DNA of 64,000 bases from Acorus gramineus (lineage: Eukaryota > Streptophyta > Magnoliopsida > Acorales > Acoraceae). The position numbers were made by a program, and so were the translations under genes. Shown here piece by piece: positions 1-16,000 of this stretch. The DNA is taken from contig JAUJYN010000012.1 in NCBI GenBank assembly GCA_030737835.1, positions 8,307,003-8,371,002 on the forward strand, written 5' to 3'. The notes beneath the pieces are model-generated. The model made no database searches. It saw nothing but the letters and a program-made list of their open reading frames with translations, and was not told the DNA's origin. Numbering within the stretch: the stretch's first letter is position 1; each line of letters opens with the position of its first letter.

Positions 1-1032
1 ATCTTTTTGGCTTATTGGGTATCTGTATCGATTGTCAAGACTGTGTTTTTGCCTTTCTGTCTTGGATATTGTGAATTTGGAAGTAATTATTGGTTCAACT
101 CCTTTTATATTACTTTTCAAGGACTGCGTTGGTTTTATTGTGTTTTGTGTCTCGCCCAACAAAGAAGAAAGTTGATGACTTGCTTTAGAATCGATGTTTT
201 GGTGAATGTGTTTTATCACAACCGAATAGGTGACCAATTGTGTTTTTGCTTCTTTGGTGGAAGAATTGGACTTTATCAGCTTTAACTGCAATTTGAAACA
301 AGTGAAATTGGCTTCTGTTTGAGGGATGCAATTTATTTTCTAGAATTTTGTTGGTTCTCTTCTTATAAATTAATGCTTGATGGAGAGCAAGGTTGGGATG
401 GATGTAATCGGGCAATGTGCCTAAATCATGTAGAGTTAAATTATCACTTCAAAATTACCTGGAGTTCTCCATTGTGTAACAATTGAATTTTGGAAGGTTG
501 TAAATGGATTTATTACATTGTTAGTTAGATGTCACCGTTGCATTTATCTAAAGCAGGAGAGTATAAACCCAAGGTAGTTCACTCAATTGTGTTTGGATTG
601 ATTTCAAACCTGTTGGTGATTTGAACTCATTCATTATTTTTATTGAAGGATAATTATGTTGTTAAAATAATTGGACAAGAATTTGATGATTTGAACTTCA
701 CCCATAGAAGATGTTTTTTAGCGAGGTTGAAGGATGCATGTAAGCTTCCGACGACTCATTAACTAACTTTTACAGTTTTATGTGAAACCTTTTTTCTTTG
801 GTGGGTTATGTGATACAGTTTGTCAGTTCAGAAGTTTGGAAACAAAAGAAAGACATATGCCTCGATAGCCAGAGTTTTTTATTGTCTAATTTTGGAGCTC
901 AAAATATACAGTTTATTCATGATAAATTGTGTGATGATTCCTAATGAACCATTATTATTTCTCTATCTTGTTGAGAAATTGAGAAAAATTTTGTTTTTAG
1001 AAAGTGTTTCTTACCCTTTTTTTTGCATGCAG
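1..1032 (+). other. intron 1 of NAA15 (5' part of gene outside window)
   Basis: This T-rich stretch ends in a polypyrimidine tract and the acceptor tgcatgcag at 1024-1032, directly before the first visible NAA15 exon. No start codon followed by the expected short N-terminal leader of NAA15 is seen here, so exon 1 should lie upstream of the window. Short open frames in this stretch (for example 7-285) have no recognisable product. I see no repeat or other gene in it. Confidence 0.75.
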
Positions 1033-4000
1033 AAATCATATGAAACCAAACAATATAAGAAGGGCTTGAAAGCTGCAGATGCTATATTGAAAAAATATCC
1101 AGAGCATGGAGGTAACTGTGCATTTAGAATGTTAATGATTGTTTTTATCTTGGATGCTTAGTTTTCTTTTGTAGCTTCGTGGTAATGCTTTTGAAATATT
1201 CTTTTTTTTTTTAAAATAGTCCTCATTGTGTCTCTCCCCTGCCTAATTATTACTTTTATGAATATTTTGGGTATCTCTTTTACACTGATTTTCAGTTATT
1301 CAGTTGATTTCATCTCAGCTTTGTTCACTGCCAACACATAAAGACTATATGATATATAAAAATAAGGAGGGGGAGGAAGATATGGAGCCAAAATACAACA
1401 TATTGAGATCAAATTAGTGGACATCTCCACTATGATACAGCTCTTCCTCACAACATCTTCAAGGCACTTTTTCTTCCTTCTAGCTAGATGGCCTAGCGAA
1501 TGCAAAGGGTTCATGGTTCACAGCATTTTCCTTCGTCTTCACATCTATAATAACTATAATATCGTATTTCCACATTTCCTCTGAAAATCTTGGAGCACTC
1601 GGTCCCAAATTAATGCCAACATCCAAATTTGTTTAGACCACCTTTAGGTAAGAAACCAATGCCCCACTTTTTCCCCTCTTTTTTACAAGAACACTACCTA
1701 ATTAACAAGGGTTAGTTCACTAATTTTTTTCTGATGACTTTTTGTGTTAGCTGGCAATCACTGATGACAGAAAATTCTAGAGACAAGCCTCCACCATTTT
1801 CAATGATTGTGCATCCTAACAAATGCATATTCATGATCTTCCTACAACTCCATCACTGAGTTTAATGGTTTTGAAGAATCACTTTTGATATATACTGAGT
1901 GTTGAAGAACAATTTCTAAAAAACTTCATTTAACTGATAATCATTTTATATGGTTTCAAATCGGTCCCCACCACATCTGTTAACATATTGAATGTGAGAG
2001 CATGGTGGAGAGTGAATAGAAGCCAATGAAGTTGTTGATATTTGATTAGCATCTTTTATCAATTGTCAAACTATATTATATGTTGTTATTGGTAAAATAA
2101 GTAAGGGGGCTTTTCTGACTTTGTTTCTGTATATAGTATTATCTTATTATCTGCAAATATAGCATTTGTGTGTGTTAACTTTCACAATTCATTCTAATTG
2201 CATTGGTTGGTTCTACAACACTGACAGTGTGACCTTTTCCTCCCTGTACCAGAAACATTGTCAATGAAGGGACTAACACTGAATTGCATGGACCGTAAAA
2301 CTGAAGCATACGAACTTGTTCGCCGTGGACTGAAGGTTGTTGGACACACTATTCATTACAAATTTTGCATATTGCCTAAAGTGAGAAATGTCTGATTCTC
2401 ATGTTTCTATGCAGAATGATCTTAAAAGTCATGTGTGCTGGCACGTTTATGGTCTTCTATATCGATCTGACAGGGAATACCGTGAAGCAATTAAATGCTA
2501 TTGGAATGCTTTGAGGATTGATCCAAACAACATTGAAATTTTGCGGGATTTGTCTCTGTTGCAGGTGAACATATTCATCCTGGTTGTAATTAATGCATGT
2601 TGATAACCATCCCTAGTTTCTAATGCTATGTATTTATTATCTTATTTCTTCCTGATGAAGGTTCTATTATATTTCTGTACTATACTTTAGTGACATGCTC
2701 TTTTTCATGTGTTAATGTTGTGTGGAAAAAGTGGGTGTAATGACATCCTGCTTGGATGAGTAATTGTGGGGCATTTCTCTGACACTGAATTCTTGTCTGG
2801 TTGAAGTGGTTAAAAGGCGACCAAATTTGGAGGACACAACTTACATGGTGTTTTGATTGTTATGCTTACTTTCTGTTGACATTCTGCTGTCTATTTTTCT
2901 CTATGGACAAATGTGAACCAGAACGTTGTATATTATCATGCTTATCTTTTGTTTAGTATCAGTTATCATCTTTTGTTTATTATTATGGCATCTATAATTT
3001 TAATTATGTAGATCAAGACACACTATGCAGATGTTTTATTTTGACATTGGATCTGTTCTTCATATTGCAGGCACAGATGCGGGACCTGACTGGATTTGTT
3101 GAAACGAGACAGCAACTTCTGACTTTAAAACCAAATCATCGTATGAACTGGATTGGGTTTGCAGTTGCCCAGCATTTGAATTCCAAGTAAACCTTGACCT
3201 ACTGTGAATGTTTATTTCCATAAGATTTATCTACTATACTTTTTCATTGCTGTTGAACAACAAAACCCTAGTAAGGAAAATCACTCAATTGCGAGTATTT
3301 GTTATTCATGAATAACTTGTCATCACTTTTTCATGAAAAAAAAAAATGTCTTCACCCTACCAGAGATAAAAGGTTTCCCTCCTGCTGATGTGTTATTTCT
3401 CAATCTCTGATTATCCATCTCCAACAAGAAATGAAAGTCTTGTTCCCTGATTACTTCTGATGCAATTACTTCTAAACTGCAACTGGCTCATTCTTTTCTT
3501 CTATGCCTGCACATAATGAAATCCATGGCACTAATTAAATAGATTGATTCTTTAATTGAAAGATGGTAAAGAAATTTTTTATAGCTGTGAGGAAAATATA
3601 AAATCTTGGAACTCCTGCTTTTGTTTACGAACCTAATGTTGACCAGTTGTTTGAGCGGTTATGGTATTCCTCTTTTGTTCACAGAATAGGAATGTCAAAG
3701 AACAGCTAATTGCTTGAAAATTGCATATTTAAATTTGACCATTTTATTTTATTTTGGGAATTGATTGAAAAATTGTGAGATGACATTTCTCTTTGACCAT
3801 TATCGACACAGTTATAATTATCTCACTGATGGATGAATATGATACCTTGTTCTTCGTAAAGTTGTTGTCACCCACCCATGGTATTTTTTTGCACGTCACG
3901 ATGCATGCTATTTCCACAACTGCTTATCAGATGGCCAGATTCTAAGTGTATCTTCTCTCATTTTTTTCTAGTTTATAAGTCCTTTGAATATCTCTGTCAT

Positions 4001-7000
4001 GTTAGCGTATACCAACTATATATTCAACTGTTACTACATTGTTGAGATATTCAGGAAAATAGGGTTGAATTCTAGTCCTGTCTGGGTTGTCATGTTCATG
4101 GTACTGGAGTGTTACCCAGTACCATATGTTAATGTCAATTACTGAGTACCTAGTGTAAGCACAATGGATAGGTGGTGGAATCTGATATTGAACTGTGAAG
4201 TTTGGAAGGTCATGCATGAGTGGCATTTAATATGAATGTATCCTTCTTACAGTTGTATTATTATACTCTCATTCACAGTACCTATTCATGGAAAGCTATT
4301 TTCATGCTTATACTGAAGATGGTGAAATGATATGTGAAACACATGATTTAGAGCTTCTTGAAGAATTTCTACAAATCAGTTCTACATAAGTATATCTCAA
4401 AACACACAAAAAAGGACAACTTATCTAACAAACTCCACTGGTGTGGTCCTTGTTCGACGTGCTCTTGTTTAACATAGCCTCCACATGAATACACTATTTT
4501 TTGTACCGTGCTTTAACCAGAATATATTTAAAATTGACAGTATCTTTTCTTTAGAATTATTGTGTATCTATTTTCTTCTATAGATGTTCATCCTCTGCAT
4601 GGGTATTGCTAGTGGCTCAAAAGCGATTGAAATTTTGGAAGCTTATGAAGGGACATTAGAAGATGATTATCCTGTAGATAATGAACGCTGTGAACATGGA
4701 GAAATGCTACTGTACAAGGTAAATTTTTTCAATCTTTCGATCAACAATGTATTCACTTTAAACTCACTTTAATTAGAAGATTCTAGCATGCACACTATGT
4801 TGTTAATGAAGGAGATGACAGAACTTAATGGGAAGAAAATTACTCTCAATTTTTGAAACATGTCAATATCCTAACCTGTTATGTGATTCTGTATAGTCAA
4901 TGAATCACACACTAGCACAATGAAAAGCACTTTATTGCCTTTGTGCTTGTAATTCTAAATAGTGTGATGCAGATTTCTTTAATGGAGGAGCATGGGTTTT
5001 ATGAGCGGGCACTAAATGAGTTGTACAAGAAGGAAGCAAAAATAGTAAGCCCCTGTGTATGATGCCATTGCCTACATAATGTAGAAATAGGAGCATAAGC
5101 AATCCTGAGATGGGATCATGTCTTTTTTTTTTTCAGGTGGACAAGTTAACATACAAGGAACAGCAGGTTTCTTTGCTAGAGAAGCTTGGTCGTGTAGAAG
5201 AAGGAGAAAAAGTATATAGGACTCTGCTTTTTATGAACCCTGACAACTATAAGTAAGAAGGTTTTTTGCTAATAAAACAACAATATCATTCCTATTAATT
5301 TGCTAGAGCATAACTATGTACATATAGCAATTAGTTGACATTTCTTGCTAAAATATCATAAAGTCATTAGTTTATCTAGTTATGCTTCTTGTTTTCATCC
5401 ATAACAGTGATTTTGCTTTTTTCAGAAAAGTAACAAGACCAATTATACTGGTGACTTTTACTTGGATTTGTATAAATTTTTTAATATGTTTCTTTTTTAT
5501 GATTGGAAAGCCATTTCCATTTCTTTTATTAATTAACAAATGGAATACCAATCACTTTCCAAGGGTCTGTTTTACCATAATAGCTAAATTATTCCTTGGA
5601 AGATGTGACACTGCTTGACAATTTGCTTTTGTTGATCTTCTGTCTCTAATTGTCATGGAATTCCACATAGCACCATGAGTTTTTGAGTGACTCTTTTTTT
5701 CCTTCCTTTTAAGATCATTGACACGATGTCAGTGATTACTGTCAAGACTTCAATCTTGGAATTCATGATTTATATTGAAAAAATTGGGCCATTTGAATGG
5801 TCCTGAAACTATCAATAAATACATTGGAAAAACTTAGTTTCAAATCCACATCTATCTGAGCATTCCAATGCTTAGTTCAACTCAGCATGGCCTGTAATTC
5901 AACTGCTTCTAGTCAGGCTTTGCAAAACCCTATTCCACCGTAAATTTTTGCCGGTGGTCATTCTGGATATAGCCAGATATCATTTGTATATTTCTTTACA
6001 TCTTCATAAAATATTAAAAATGAATTGAATTATGTGATGATGGAATAGAAGCCCTTGATCACATCACCTTACTTATGAAGCTGATAAAGATTGGTAGTGT
6101 TCTAGTGAGTGAGGTTATTTTAATTTACTCGATGTTTTTTTTTTCTTCCAAAAATGATCTTAACATGTTAAATTGCCTATCAGTTTTGTAGTTTGATGGA
6201 CTCTAATAAGTAATGATATATTCCATATTGTATAAGCTGATAATCATCTGATATGAAAAGCCTTTTTTTGTTTTGATTGGTAGATATGAAAAACTTGCTT
6301 ACACATGAACATGTCCTTTCCATAATTCACTTGTTTGTTTCATTCATATGACAATTCAATTGGAAATATTGGTGAATCAGGCATATGTCCTCGTAAAAGT
6401 GTGAGTTTGCATGCACACTATGGAAAAACAATCTGTGTTGCATGGGCTTTCCCCAACTTCTATCCTTGCCTCATAGAAGGGAAGAAAAGTCCATTCAAAA
6501 GTTCTGGATACTGTTTTTCTTTTAATTTTTGGTGGATTTTTGTTTAATTCAGGTATTATTCGGGTCTGCAAAAATGCCTAGGGCTGTATTCTGAAAAGTG
6601 CCAGTTCTCTTCTGATGAAGTTGATCGATTAGATGCCCTGTATAAAGAACTTAGGGAGCAATACAAGTGGTCATCAGCTGTTCAGGTAAAATGATTGTTG
6701 AAGTATTGATTTTCAATCTAATGTGAAGTTGTACCTTTTTTGTCTTTTAGTGGGATGGTTTCTGTAGTCATTTACCATGTTTTGCTTAAATCCATATTAT
6801 CAACTTTGATCTTTAGTTTTTGTTAGTTTTGCATCACTTTATCTTGGGCAATCGACATGATTGAATATTAGGTTTTCAAATAATCACTTAGTTTCAGTTG
6901 TTGAGTCTCTAAAAAATTATAGTTATGGACGTGCAGCGAGATTAAATAGAATGCTAAACTCATTCTGAGAAGTTACTGTAATACAATGGCACACAGAAAC

Positions 7001-10000
7001 TGCTTTTTGAGAACCATGTATCCCCCCACTCCTTGTGGGTTTACTTGCCCTATTGGGCTGCTTGATTTAGTAACATTGATGATTCTGACAGGGTGACCTT
7101 TGATATGATCATGACTTGGAGGGGGTAAATAGGTCGATGTATGTTTCTACTAGCTTTTAAAAATTATTTTTTAACTTCTTAATATTAATTCAATATTACG
7201 TCTTTACTGATTATCGATTAAAGAGGTAATATATCCTCATTTGATTCTTCATTGTGTTTTTGTTGTTTCTATTTTCTTCTTCCTTCTCTATTTTTATTGT
7301 AAATTGGTGGTCCCTCATTTCCCTTCTTAGGGAGTCTTTTTATTAAGTAATGGAAGTATCCTACTTTTATTCAAAAATAAAGATTTAATTTTTGAGAAAT
7401 AAGTGGAGTTTCATATATAACTAAAGGATGCCCTTCAAATAAAAATGAAGACAGGGGTTTTCCAAAGTAAAATGGGAAACATCAAGGAAAAAGAGAGGAA
7501 AAGAACGACATGGCCCCCCTATAGGAGTATGCTAAGAAAGATCCATCCCGAGCTCCTGAATTTCTTTTAGAGTTATTATTATATAGCAAAAATCGATTAC
7601 AAGTCTGACATGTGGAAGATAGGGAGGTGGATAAAAGCAACATACAATAAAATAAAAAAACAAGGTGGCCTCCTGGAACACATGTCCACTGGTAAAAGAG
7701 TAACTATCACCCCGCTATGTTTTGGGGTGTATGAAAATCGCAAATTAGCCTGTTATATTAAGCCGTCCATTTTTTAAGTCCCTAGCTCCAGGATTAACAA
7801 GAAGAACTAATTAATCACATATCCAAATTCATGGATGATTATTTGTAATGCAAAAGCAGATAAATCACTAATCATGAAAGTATACATATATAAGACACAA
7901 TAACTTTTTACATGGAAAACCCAAAAGGGAAAAATCATGAGACCTAGTTCTAGAAAACAATTGTTAAGGTCGGAGGATCTTATAACCTTACACAATGACT
8001 AATTCACAATGATCCTGCCTCGATCTATTCCTCTGGATGGTTTGTTGTTATATGTGTCCACCAAGCTGAAGAACCTTCCAATTCAGAGCCTCCTAAACCC
8101 CTCGATTCGTGCAATCTAGCACTATCCTTACTCATACCCGCAAGGAAGTCTTGTTCCTCATCACCAACAAGATGCTCAAATCTGGTCCCCCCCACTGAAC
8201 CAGATTAGCACTAATGAAAAGATAGGGTAGAAAGGGCACAATGAAGATTTCAAAATCAAGGTTCTTCATTGATCAAAGAAACCAAGGTAAAGGGATGTTC
8301 AGTGACAGATCTCAAAGTTCAAGGATTTTATCGGAAAGCAGGAGACCAATGATTGAGAAAATATGCTTCTGAAAGTATCTTTGTTCCTATTCTCAAGCGT
8401 GTGGTCATATAATTTTCAAGATATTCACTTATTCGTCTCTTATTATAGTAGGGATATGTTATCTATTTGGCAATTTATAATTGTTAATGAGCATTTTTTG
8501 ACTTGTCTTTTGTCGGTTATCTTCTCAGCGAATACCACTTGACTTTCTTCAATTTGAAAAGTTCCGGGTGTCAGCTGACAACTACATTAGACCTCTCTTA
8601 ACCAAGGTAAGTCTAATATATTATCAATGGTATTTTATATGCATACACAATATTGACAATATTAATTAATGTGATATTTCAAGTTATGCACTACTACCTT
8701 TCATGTTGAATTATCATGTTGCTTGTTTCTTTCATTTAGTTGTTAACTTAAGTTGATTTGAATTTTGAAATAGAAGAATGCCAGACTAAGATACTTTTCT
8801 TGTTTTGTGCATTAGGGGGTTCCTTCGCTATTCTCTGACCTTTCTCCTTTGTATGATCAACCTGGCAAGGTTGGTTGATGATTCTATACTCAGTTTGTTT
8901 GGAATTTTATCATATGTTAGTTAAAACACTATTTTAATCCTTAGCTGAGTTTCATAACCTATCGCTTATGCAGGCGGATATTCTTGAGAAAGTAATTCTT
9001 GAACTGGAAGATTCAATTAAAAGTTCTGGTGGATTTCCTGGGAGGTAATTTTTGAATAACATATCTCTATTTCTGTCCTGTAGATTGTCCCACATTAAAT
9101 AAGAACATTCATGCAGACTGAGGTTGAAATGTTGCCATTGTGCATAAAATGCAACTACTGAGTTGAATGAGATCTTAAATTTTTATTGTTTTCTTTATTA
9201 AAAGTGGTGAGGTTTGGGTAAGTGAACTAATTCAAGCATATTTTAACAATCGAACCAGATCTCATGGATTAAAGCTTCTAAATTGTAAATAAATTTTTAT
9301 CCGGAAAATTATTGTAGGTATGTTGAGTACTTGAGTACTGGGGCATGTTTTAATACGGATGCAATTGATAATGATGAAGATTTGAGTCTGCAAATTTGAC
9401 TGATAAGAATATTCCTGACAGTTTTTTTATATTAAGTTGGAGCAATCTTATTAACTAGAAAGCCCATGAATAAGAGATGAGGGATCTCCAATTACAAAGA
9501 TAATTTAAGGAAAAAACTAGAAAAAATACAAGGGAATCCCCTCCACAACTTGGTATGAAGCCCTATGTAGTCCTATCCAAACCACGCATCACCCATGATA
9601 GTGGAAAGCGTGTTTACACCAAGGATAAAAAAAACCCATAATCTGAGGTTGATGAGATGGCCGTCCAAATAATCTCCATGTAGATCCTCTTGTGTTGGAA
9701 GATGCATTTGTTGCGTGCCCCCAAAATACTCCAACACACCGCGTGATGAACTAACCATTGGAACTTTGCAAGATTGCTAAGATCGCTTTGTTTGCGCCTC
9801 TGACAGAGCCAGATCCACAGTTATATATGAATATAATGGTCAGTCAGTCTGTAAATCATTGTGTTTTGAGCTATTTAGATTGTTGAATAAAATTAACCTT
9901 ATTTTCAGTATTCTTTTGAGAATAGGTCTGATTTAGTACTGTAGTCAACTTCCAGCATACCAATTCTAATCAAATTGCAACTTGGGTGTAAGGCATGAAC

Positions 10001-13000
10001 TATATACCATATTAATTTATATTTACATTTTTCATGGAAATATGGATGCATAGATGCAGATCGGCTTTGTATGGTTTTGGTTGGTTATGCAAATTCCTTG
10101 TTTAATATTAGGTTGGATGAAAGAAAATGATGATGGTAGTAATCTGTCAATTGTGTCTCATGTGCTATAGTCGGACAATTCTTCATTTATTGACTAATGG
10201 TGTTGAATTCATTAAAATGACAGTTCACAAAAGGAGCCTCCGTCAACACTCCTGTGGACTTTGTTTTTGTTGGCCCAGGTTGACCTGATGTTTTGATTTA
10301 TTTTTATATTTGCTTGTGGAGTTTCTATAGTATCCAACATCACTAGGGAATTTCATGTCATCGCAGCATTATGACAGAAGAGGACAGCACGATATTGCTC
10401 TTGCTAAAATTAATGAGGCTATCAATCATACTCCAACTGTAATTGATCTGTATTCTGTGAAGGTAGGTTTCTATTTAGTCTGTTTTCCATTCTTGGAAGT
10501 GTTGTGCTGTTCTTGTATATATAAGATTTGTAAATCTCCCCTCTCCCCTCGGTTTAATGAATAGAAGTGCAAGGTCATGGCACAATTTCTTTTTTTGGTG
10601 ATGTAAATCCTGATTGTTTATATATTATTACTCCTATATCTTATTTGGTGACTTTAATGGTTTACTATGTTATTATAGACACAAAAATTGGGGTATGCTC
10701 ATTAAAATTCATACATGAGAAGCTTTTCATTTTATTTTAATGAGTCAAAACAGGAAAATGACTGGAGCTTTATTATCGATAAATTTAAAGCATCGTGAGA
10801 ACGTTCTCATAATATGATCATTTGTCTGAACTTGTGAAATGTCCAGTGTGTTACTATCTATATATATTATATCTTGCGGATCAAGGTCAATTTCTCTGTC
10901 CTTTTTTTTGTAGTTTTCCAGGTACATGATCTTTGATAATTGTTCAAATGCTTCACTATATGTTTATGGTGCCATCATCTTTCCTCCATTTTTTCTAGAA
11001 TCATAACCATGCAGTGGATTTATTCTAAAAAAAATAAAAATAAAAATAAATGCAGTGGACATTTTACCCAGTTGCAGACAAGTTATAATTCATCCACTGG
11101 ACCTTGTTCAAGAGTTGAGACCAGACTTGCGATTGATAGGTGAAGGGGGATTACCTAAGATCAGGACTCTGGATATAATTCCCATGAAGATTGATGTCAG
11201 GTTGACAATCTTAAATAAAACATCTTCTCAATAATGTGTGGGGAATCTTCCTGTTAAAGTTTGCCTCGGGATTATTTTCAAAAAGAGATATAAAAAAAAA
11301 GTAGTCTGACCACGGATTTTGTATACATAGATTTATTATATATTTTTTTCCTTGGCGAAGGTAGATTATTGTCTTTGCCTAAAACCTGCCACTAAGTTAT
11401 GAATTTGTATTTGTAATAGGCACTATTCATTATATACCATTCAAATCATTAAAAATATACACACTGGGGCACCAATTTGCAAAAAATAAAAATATCAACA
11501 TGATTTGATTAGTACTTTAGGCTTTTTTTCTGTTGCATCATGACAACCTATTTTTATTTAATCACAGGGAAGAATACTGAAACATGCCGGTGACTTGCCA
11601 GCTTCTGCTAATTTGGCAGATGAAGCTAGGTCAATGGATCTCGCAGACCGCTTCCTGAACAGTGAATGTGTTAAGCGTATGCTTCAAGCTGACCAAGTAA
11701 GTGTAATGTGCTCTTCAGGGGATCAAGTTCTTATTCCCTAGTATTTTTCAGTGGTGATTGAAATTGCAGAAATTTAGGTGGGGCTCTTGGAGCACATGAA
11801 GTGCATCTCAATTTGGTCCCTCTCTAAACCACACGGGGTTGATTCTTTGACTAGAGCCATGTGTTTGCTCCCCATATGTCTCGAGTTCAAAACCCTCTAG
11901 TCATACCAGATGCACATGGTTTGTGGGTGATTTTGTGCATCTGGAGTTTTCCTAACTAATGTTGGGGTTCCTCATCACCAAAAAAGGTCTGTAATTATTT
12001 ACCACTAAATTTCTAAGATAAAAACATTTAGCCCTCGTTTGGATGTGGAATAAGGGTGTAGATATCTTGGAATAAAGTGGAATAATTGATTTTGGTTGTT
12101 TGGGAGGGATGGATACCTAGGGATAACTTGTCATAAAGGTGGATAGTCATTCCATGAAATAGGTGGAATTAAAGTTATTCCAGGTTATTTCACCCCAAGA
12201 ATAAGTGAGCCCACTATCAAATTAACTGTCATCACCTCTTATAAATTATCTGTCAAATCAACTATCATTTTTTCATCTTTTATAAATCATTATCCACACT
12301 TTATTCACATTTTATTGAAACAATAAAAACTTTATTATTACGTTTCCCAACGAGAATAATTCAAAACACAACCAAACACAACACATTTATTCTACTGTTA
12401 TACCCACTTATGCTGGTATAACTGTATACCCTGGAATAAGTCTTATTGTGTATCCAAACATAGGCTTAAGAAGAGACGATTTAAGAGGACAATGTCTGTG
12501 GTTCCCATATATCAGAATCCCAATGAAACTAGTGGTTTGTGGTTCTGTTGAGCGGTTAGATGAGTTTAGTTATTTCTGTTTCTTTTCTGCTAGAGATATC
12601 TCATGCTATTTCATTAAACTCATAAGGTGTATTCCACTTGTTCAGATAGAGAAATCTGTGAGGTTGAAACTATGTTGTTGTTTTTTATTATTTTAATACA
12701 GCCCCTTTTTTTACTAAAAGGCCAAATTAAGTGGGAAGTGTGTGGATTTAAATCGAGGTAGATAAAATGCTTGTTCCCCAATATCATCAGAGCACAAAGA
12801 TAGAAAAATATAAGCCTGAGATATGTGTTTGCATGTTATTCAAAATTTAAAGGTTGATGAGGAATGGGTCAGTGGGGGAAGTAATTTGAATAACCTTGCA
12901 TGGAAGCCTGTTTTGCTGATAGAGGCTGGTTATATATGGACATTAGATGGAAATTCTGTATGGATGATCTTATGCCTGGTTAGTTTCTTGTTCAAATAGT

Positions 13001-16000
13001 CTTTCAAGATGTTTTTATTTGGGAATTAAATTCTCTTTCTTATTATCTGAAGGTTAGCCTAGCTGAGAAAACAGCTGTTTTGTTCACCAAGGACGGGGAC
13101 CAGCATAATAACCTGCATGATATGCAGTGCATGTGGTGTGTATTTCATACTTTCATGGTTTCTATTAGTGCCATGAAATATCTACAATTTTGTTTCTTCT
13201 AATACTTGGCTTGTGCGATTTGAAAAGGTATGAACTCGCTTCTGGTGAAAGTTATCTCCGTCAAGGTGACCTGGGACGGGCTTTGAAAAAATTCTTGGCT
13301 GTCGAGAAGCATTATGCGGATATCACTGAAGATCAGTTTGACTTCCACTCGTACTGCTTACGTAAAATGACTCTGCGAGCATATGTGCTGATGTTGAAAT
13401 TTCAGGATCATTTGCACGCACATCCTTATTTTCATAAAGCTGCCGCTGGAGCTATCCGGTGAGGGTTGTTTTTTGTTTTTTTGTACACTAGGGTTTCTTC
13501 TCTTATATGTACAATCACTGCACATCTTGTGCTATCCATACATTTTCACTTTTTTGATTCACTTCCGTGCATGTTCTACATTTTCATGTTAACCTTTGTA
13601 ATATTCTGAGATTTGATTTGAGTTCATTTGTAATGGCCAATTGCAGATGCTATATGAAGTTGTATGATTATCCTCCAAAATCCGCAGCTGAAGAAGATGA
13701 CGAATCGTCAAAATTGCTTCCCTCTCAGAAGAAGAAATTGAAACAGAAACAGAAAAAGGCAGAAGCCCGTGCAAGAAAGGTATATTTGGTTCTTCTGTTC
13801 TTGATCAACATGTAATATGGATAGATTTTCTTATACTGTTTCAAACTGCATCAGGAAGCTGAAGAGAAAAATGAAGAGGGATCCAATACTTCGAATATGT
13901 CTAAATCTGGCAAGAGACAGCCTCCTAAACCAGTTGATTTAGATCCCCATGGGGAGAAATTATTACAGGTGAATATGTGATTCAGATCTAGATAACTGAC
14001 GCATTGCCTTGATAAATGAGATACTTTGCCTTAAAAGGTATCATAAATATGGGATTGATCACCCTATATTTGAACATGCAATTGTGCAGGTCGAAGACCC
14101 ATTACTGGAAGCTACCAAGTACTTGAAGCTGCTACAGAAGAATTCATCGCAGTCCATGGAAACACATTTGCTCTCTTTTGAATTAAACATGAGAAAGCAG
14201 AAAATTTTACTTGCTTTTCAGGTGAGCCCCTATTTTGTGAAAGTGTCATTTTATTTTGTAGACCTCTATTCATTGTTATTTCCCTTTTCCAAAAGCTTTA
14301 TGTAAATTTCATGGAGAATATGTTACCTCAATCTCTCTCTTTTTTTTTGTTGTAGTTTGATGTGCAATGTGATATCAATTCTGTCATCTTCGACTTTTTT
14401 CCTGAGGAAAGATTTCTTAACTTAGATTAACAGAGAACAGGAGGAACATAAGATGTGTCACCCTACAATCCCAGGTCCTTGGACCCTTGCATAATCTATA
14501 ACAACAAACTGAGCCTCCCTTTCTATGACCACCCTTTCTGCCTTTAGTGCATGAAGACTCCAGTCTCCAAGGAAGCCAATTTTGTTGGCCGGCCATAATC
14601 ACTCCGGAGTTTTAAAATAATTATTTTTCTCTATGAACCACTTCAATGCAAAGAGAAGGTGGGATAGCTTCTAATAAGTTTTTTTAAATATCCCCATATC
14701 AAATACCATTTGCCATATTATAGTTTAGGTTATAATTTCATGAAAAAGCAAAGGGTGCCATAGTGTTTCTTTTTACCTTTGATTAGAAAGTGGTGAGTTT
14801 TGTTTATCTGAAAGGCATGAAAAAAAAATCACTTCCATTTAACTGACTTTGTGTTACCTCGTCGAAGGTGTACACACAATTCTTACTACAATATTCTATC
14901 TGCATGAGTCATGACATGTTTGTCAATTTATGGTTGGAGCATGTATATGACAATAATATATTTTTCTTTTAGTTCTCATATGCTGAATATAAGTAATGCC
15001 ATTTAATTGTGTAGAAATTTCTTTGGAGATTGCCTTTACTTTTTTTCTTTTCCTGTCTCTTTTAGGTTATCTATTAGTTAACTGTAAAGGCCTTTTGGAC
15101 TCAAAATTATTGCATATATCCAGGCTTTGAAACAGCTTCTGAAATTGAATCCAGACAGCCCAGATTCCCATCGTTGCTTGGTATGTCATCTTGATTGATA
15201 TATGTTACTTTTACATTTTTCAAGTTTTATATTGTTAGGGGAGCTTTCACCGCATGTTTGGTGTAATGTCTGGTATGTCATTCTTGAGTGTTCTTCTGCA
15301 ACTTATGGTAATCTTTTTTGGTTTATAGATAAGATTCTTTCACAAGGTGAGCGGTTTTGGAGCTCCAGTCACTGATTCAGAGAAACTTATATCTAATGTT
15401 TTAGAAGTAGAGCGGCCGAACCTGAGGTCTTAATCACAAGCCTGTGTTTCGATCGTGCTGATTTACATGATTAATTCTGCCTTTTAGATGTTCTAACTAT
15501 AATTATCCTTTGCAGTCAATTGCATGAAAAGACATTGGTCGAAGCAAACAGATATTTCCTTGAGAAACATAAAGGTATACCGTTGTATGTTATAATTTTT
15601 CATGCACTTAACTATTGACGCATAACCCTTATTTTTTTGGAATGTTAGATTCCTTGATGCATAGAGCAGCTGCTGCAGAAATGCTATATGTTTTGGAACC
15701 TGATAAGAGGATTGAAGCAATCAAGCTGATTGACGATTCGGCTAACAAAATGGTGGCAAAGTAATGTTTTATTTTCTGTTAATCTAGTTACTTTTTGTTT
15801 GGCACAACTTGCAATTTGTGATTAGTCTGTCGAGAAAGTGTTTCAAGGGTCCTGAAATTGTGCAGAGATGGAGCCTTAGGACCAGTCCTGGAATGGAGCC
15901 TCAAAGACTGTATTGCTGTTCACAAACTGCTTGAGACAGTGTTGATTGATCCCGATGCTTCCTCTAGTGAGTGCTTTGAGTTACTTCTTGAATGTTGTTT

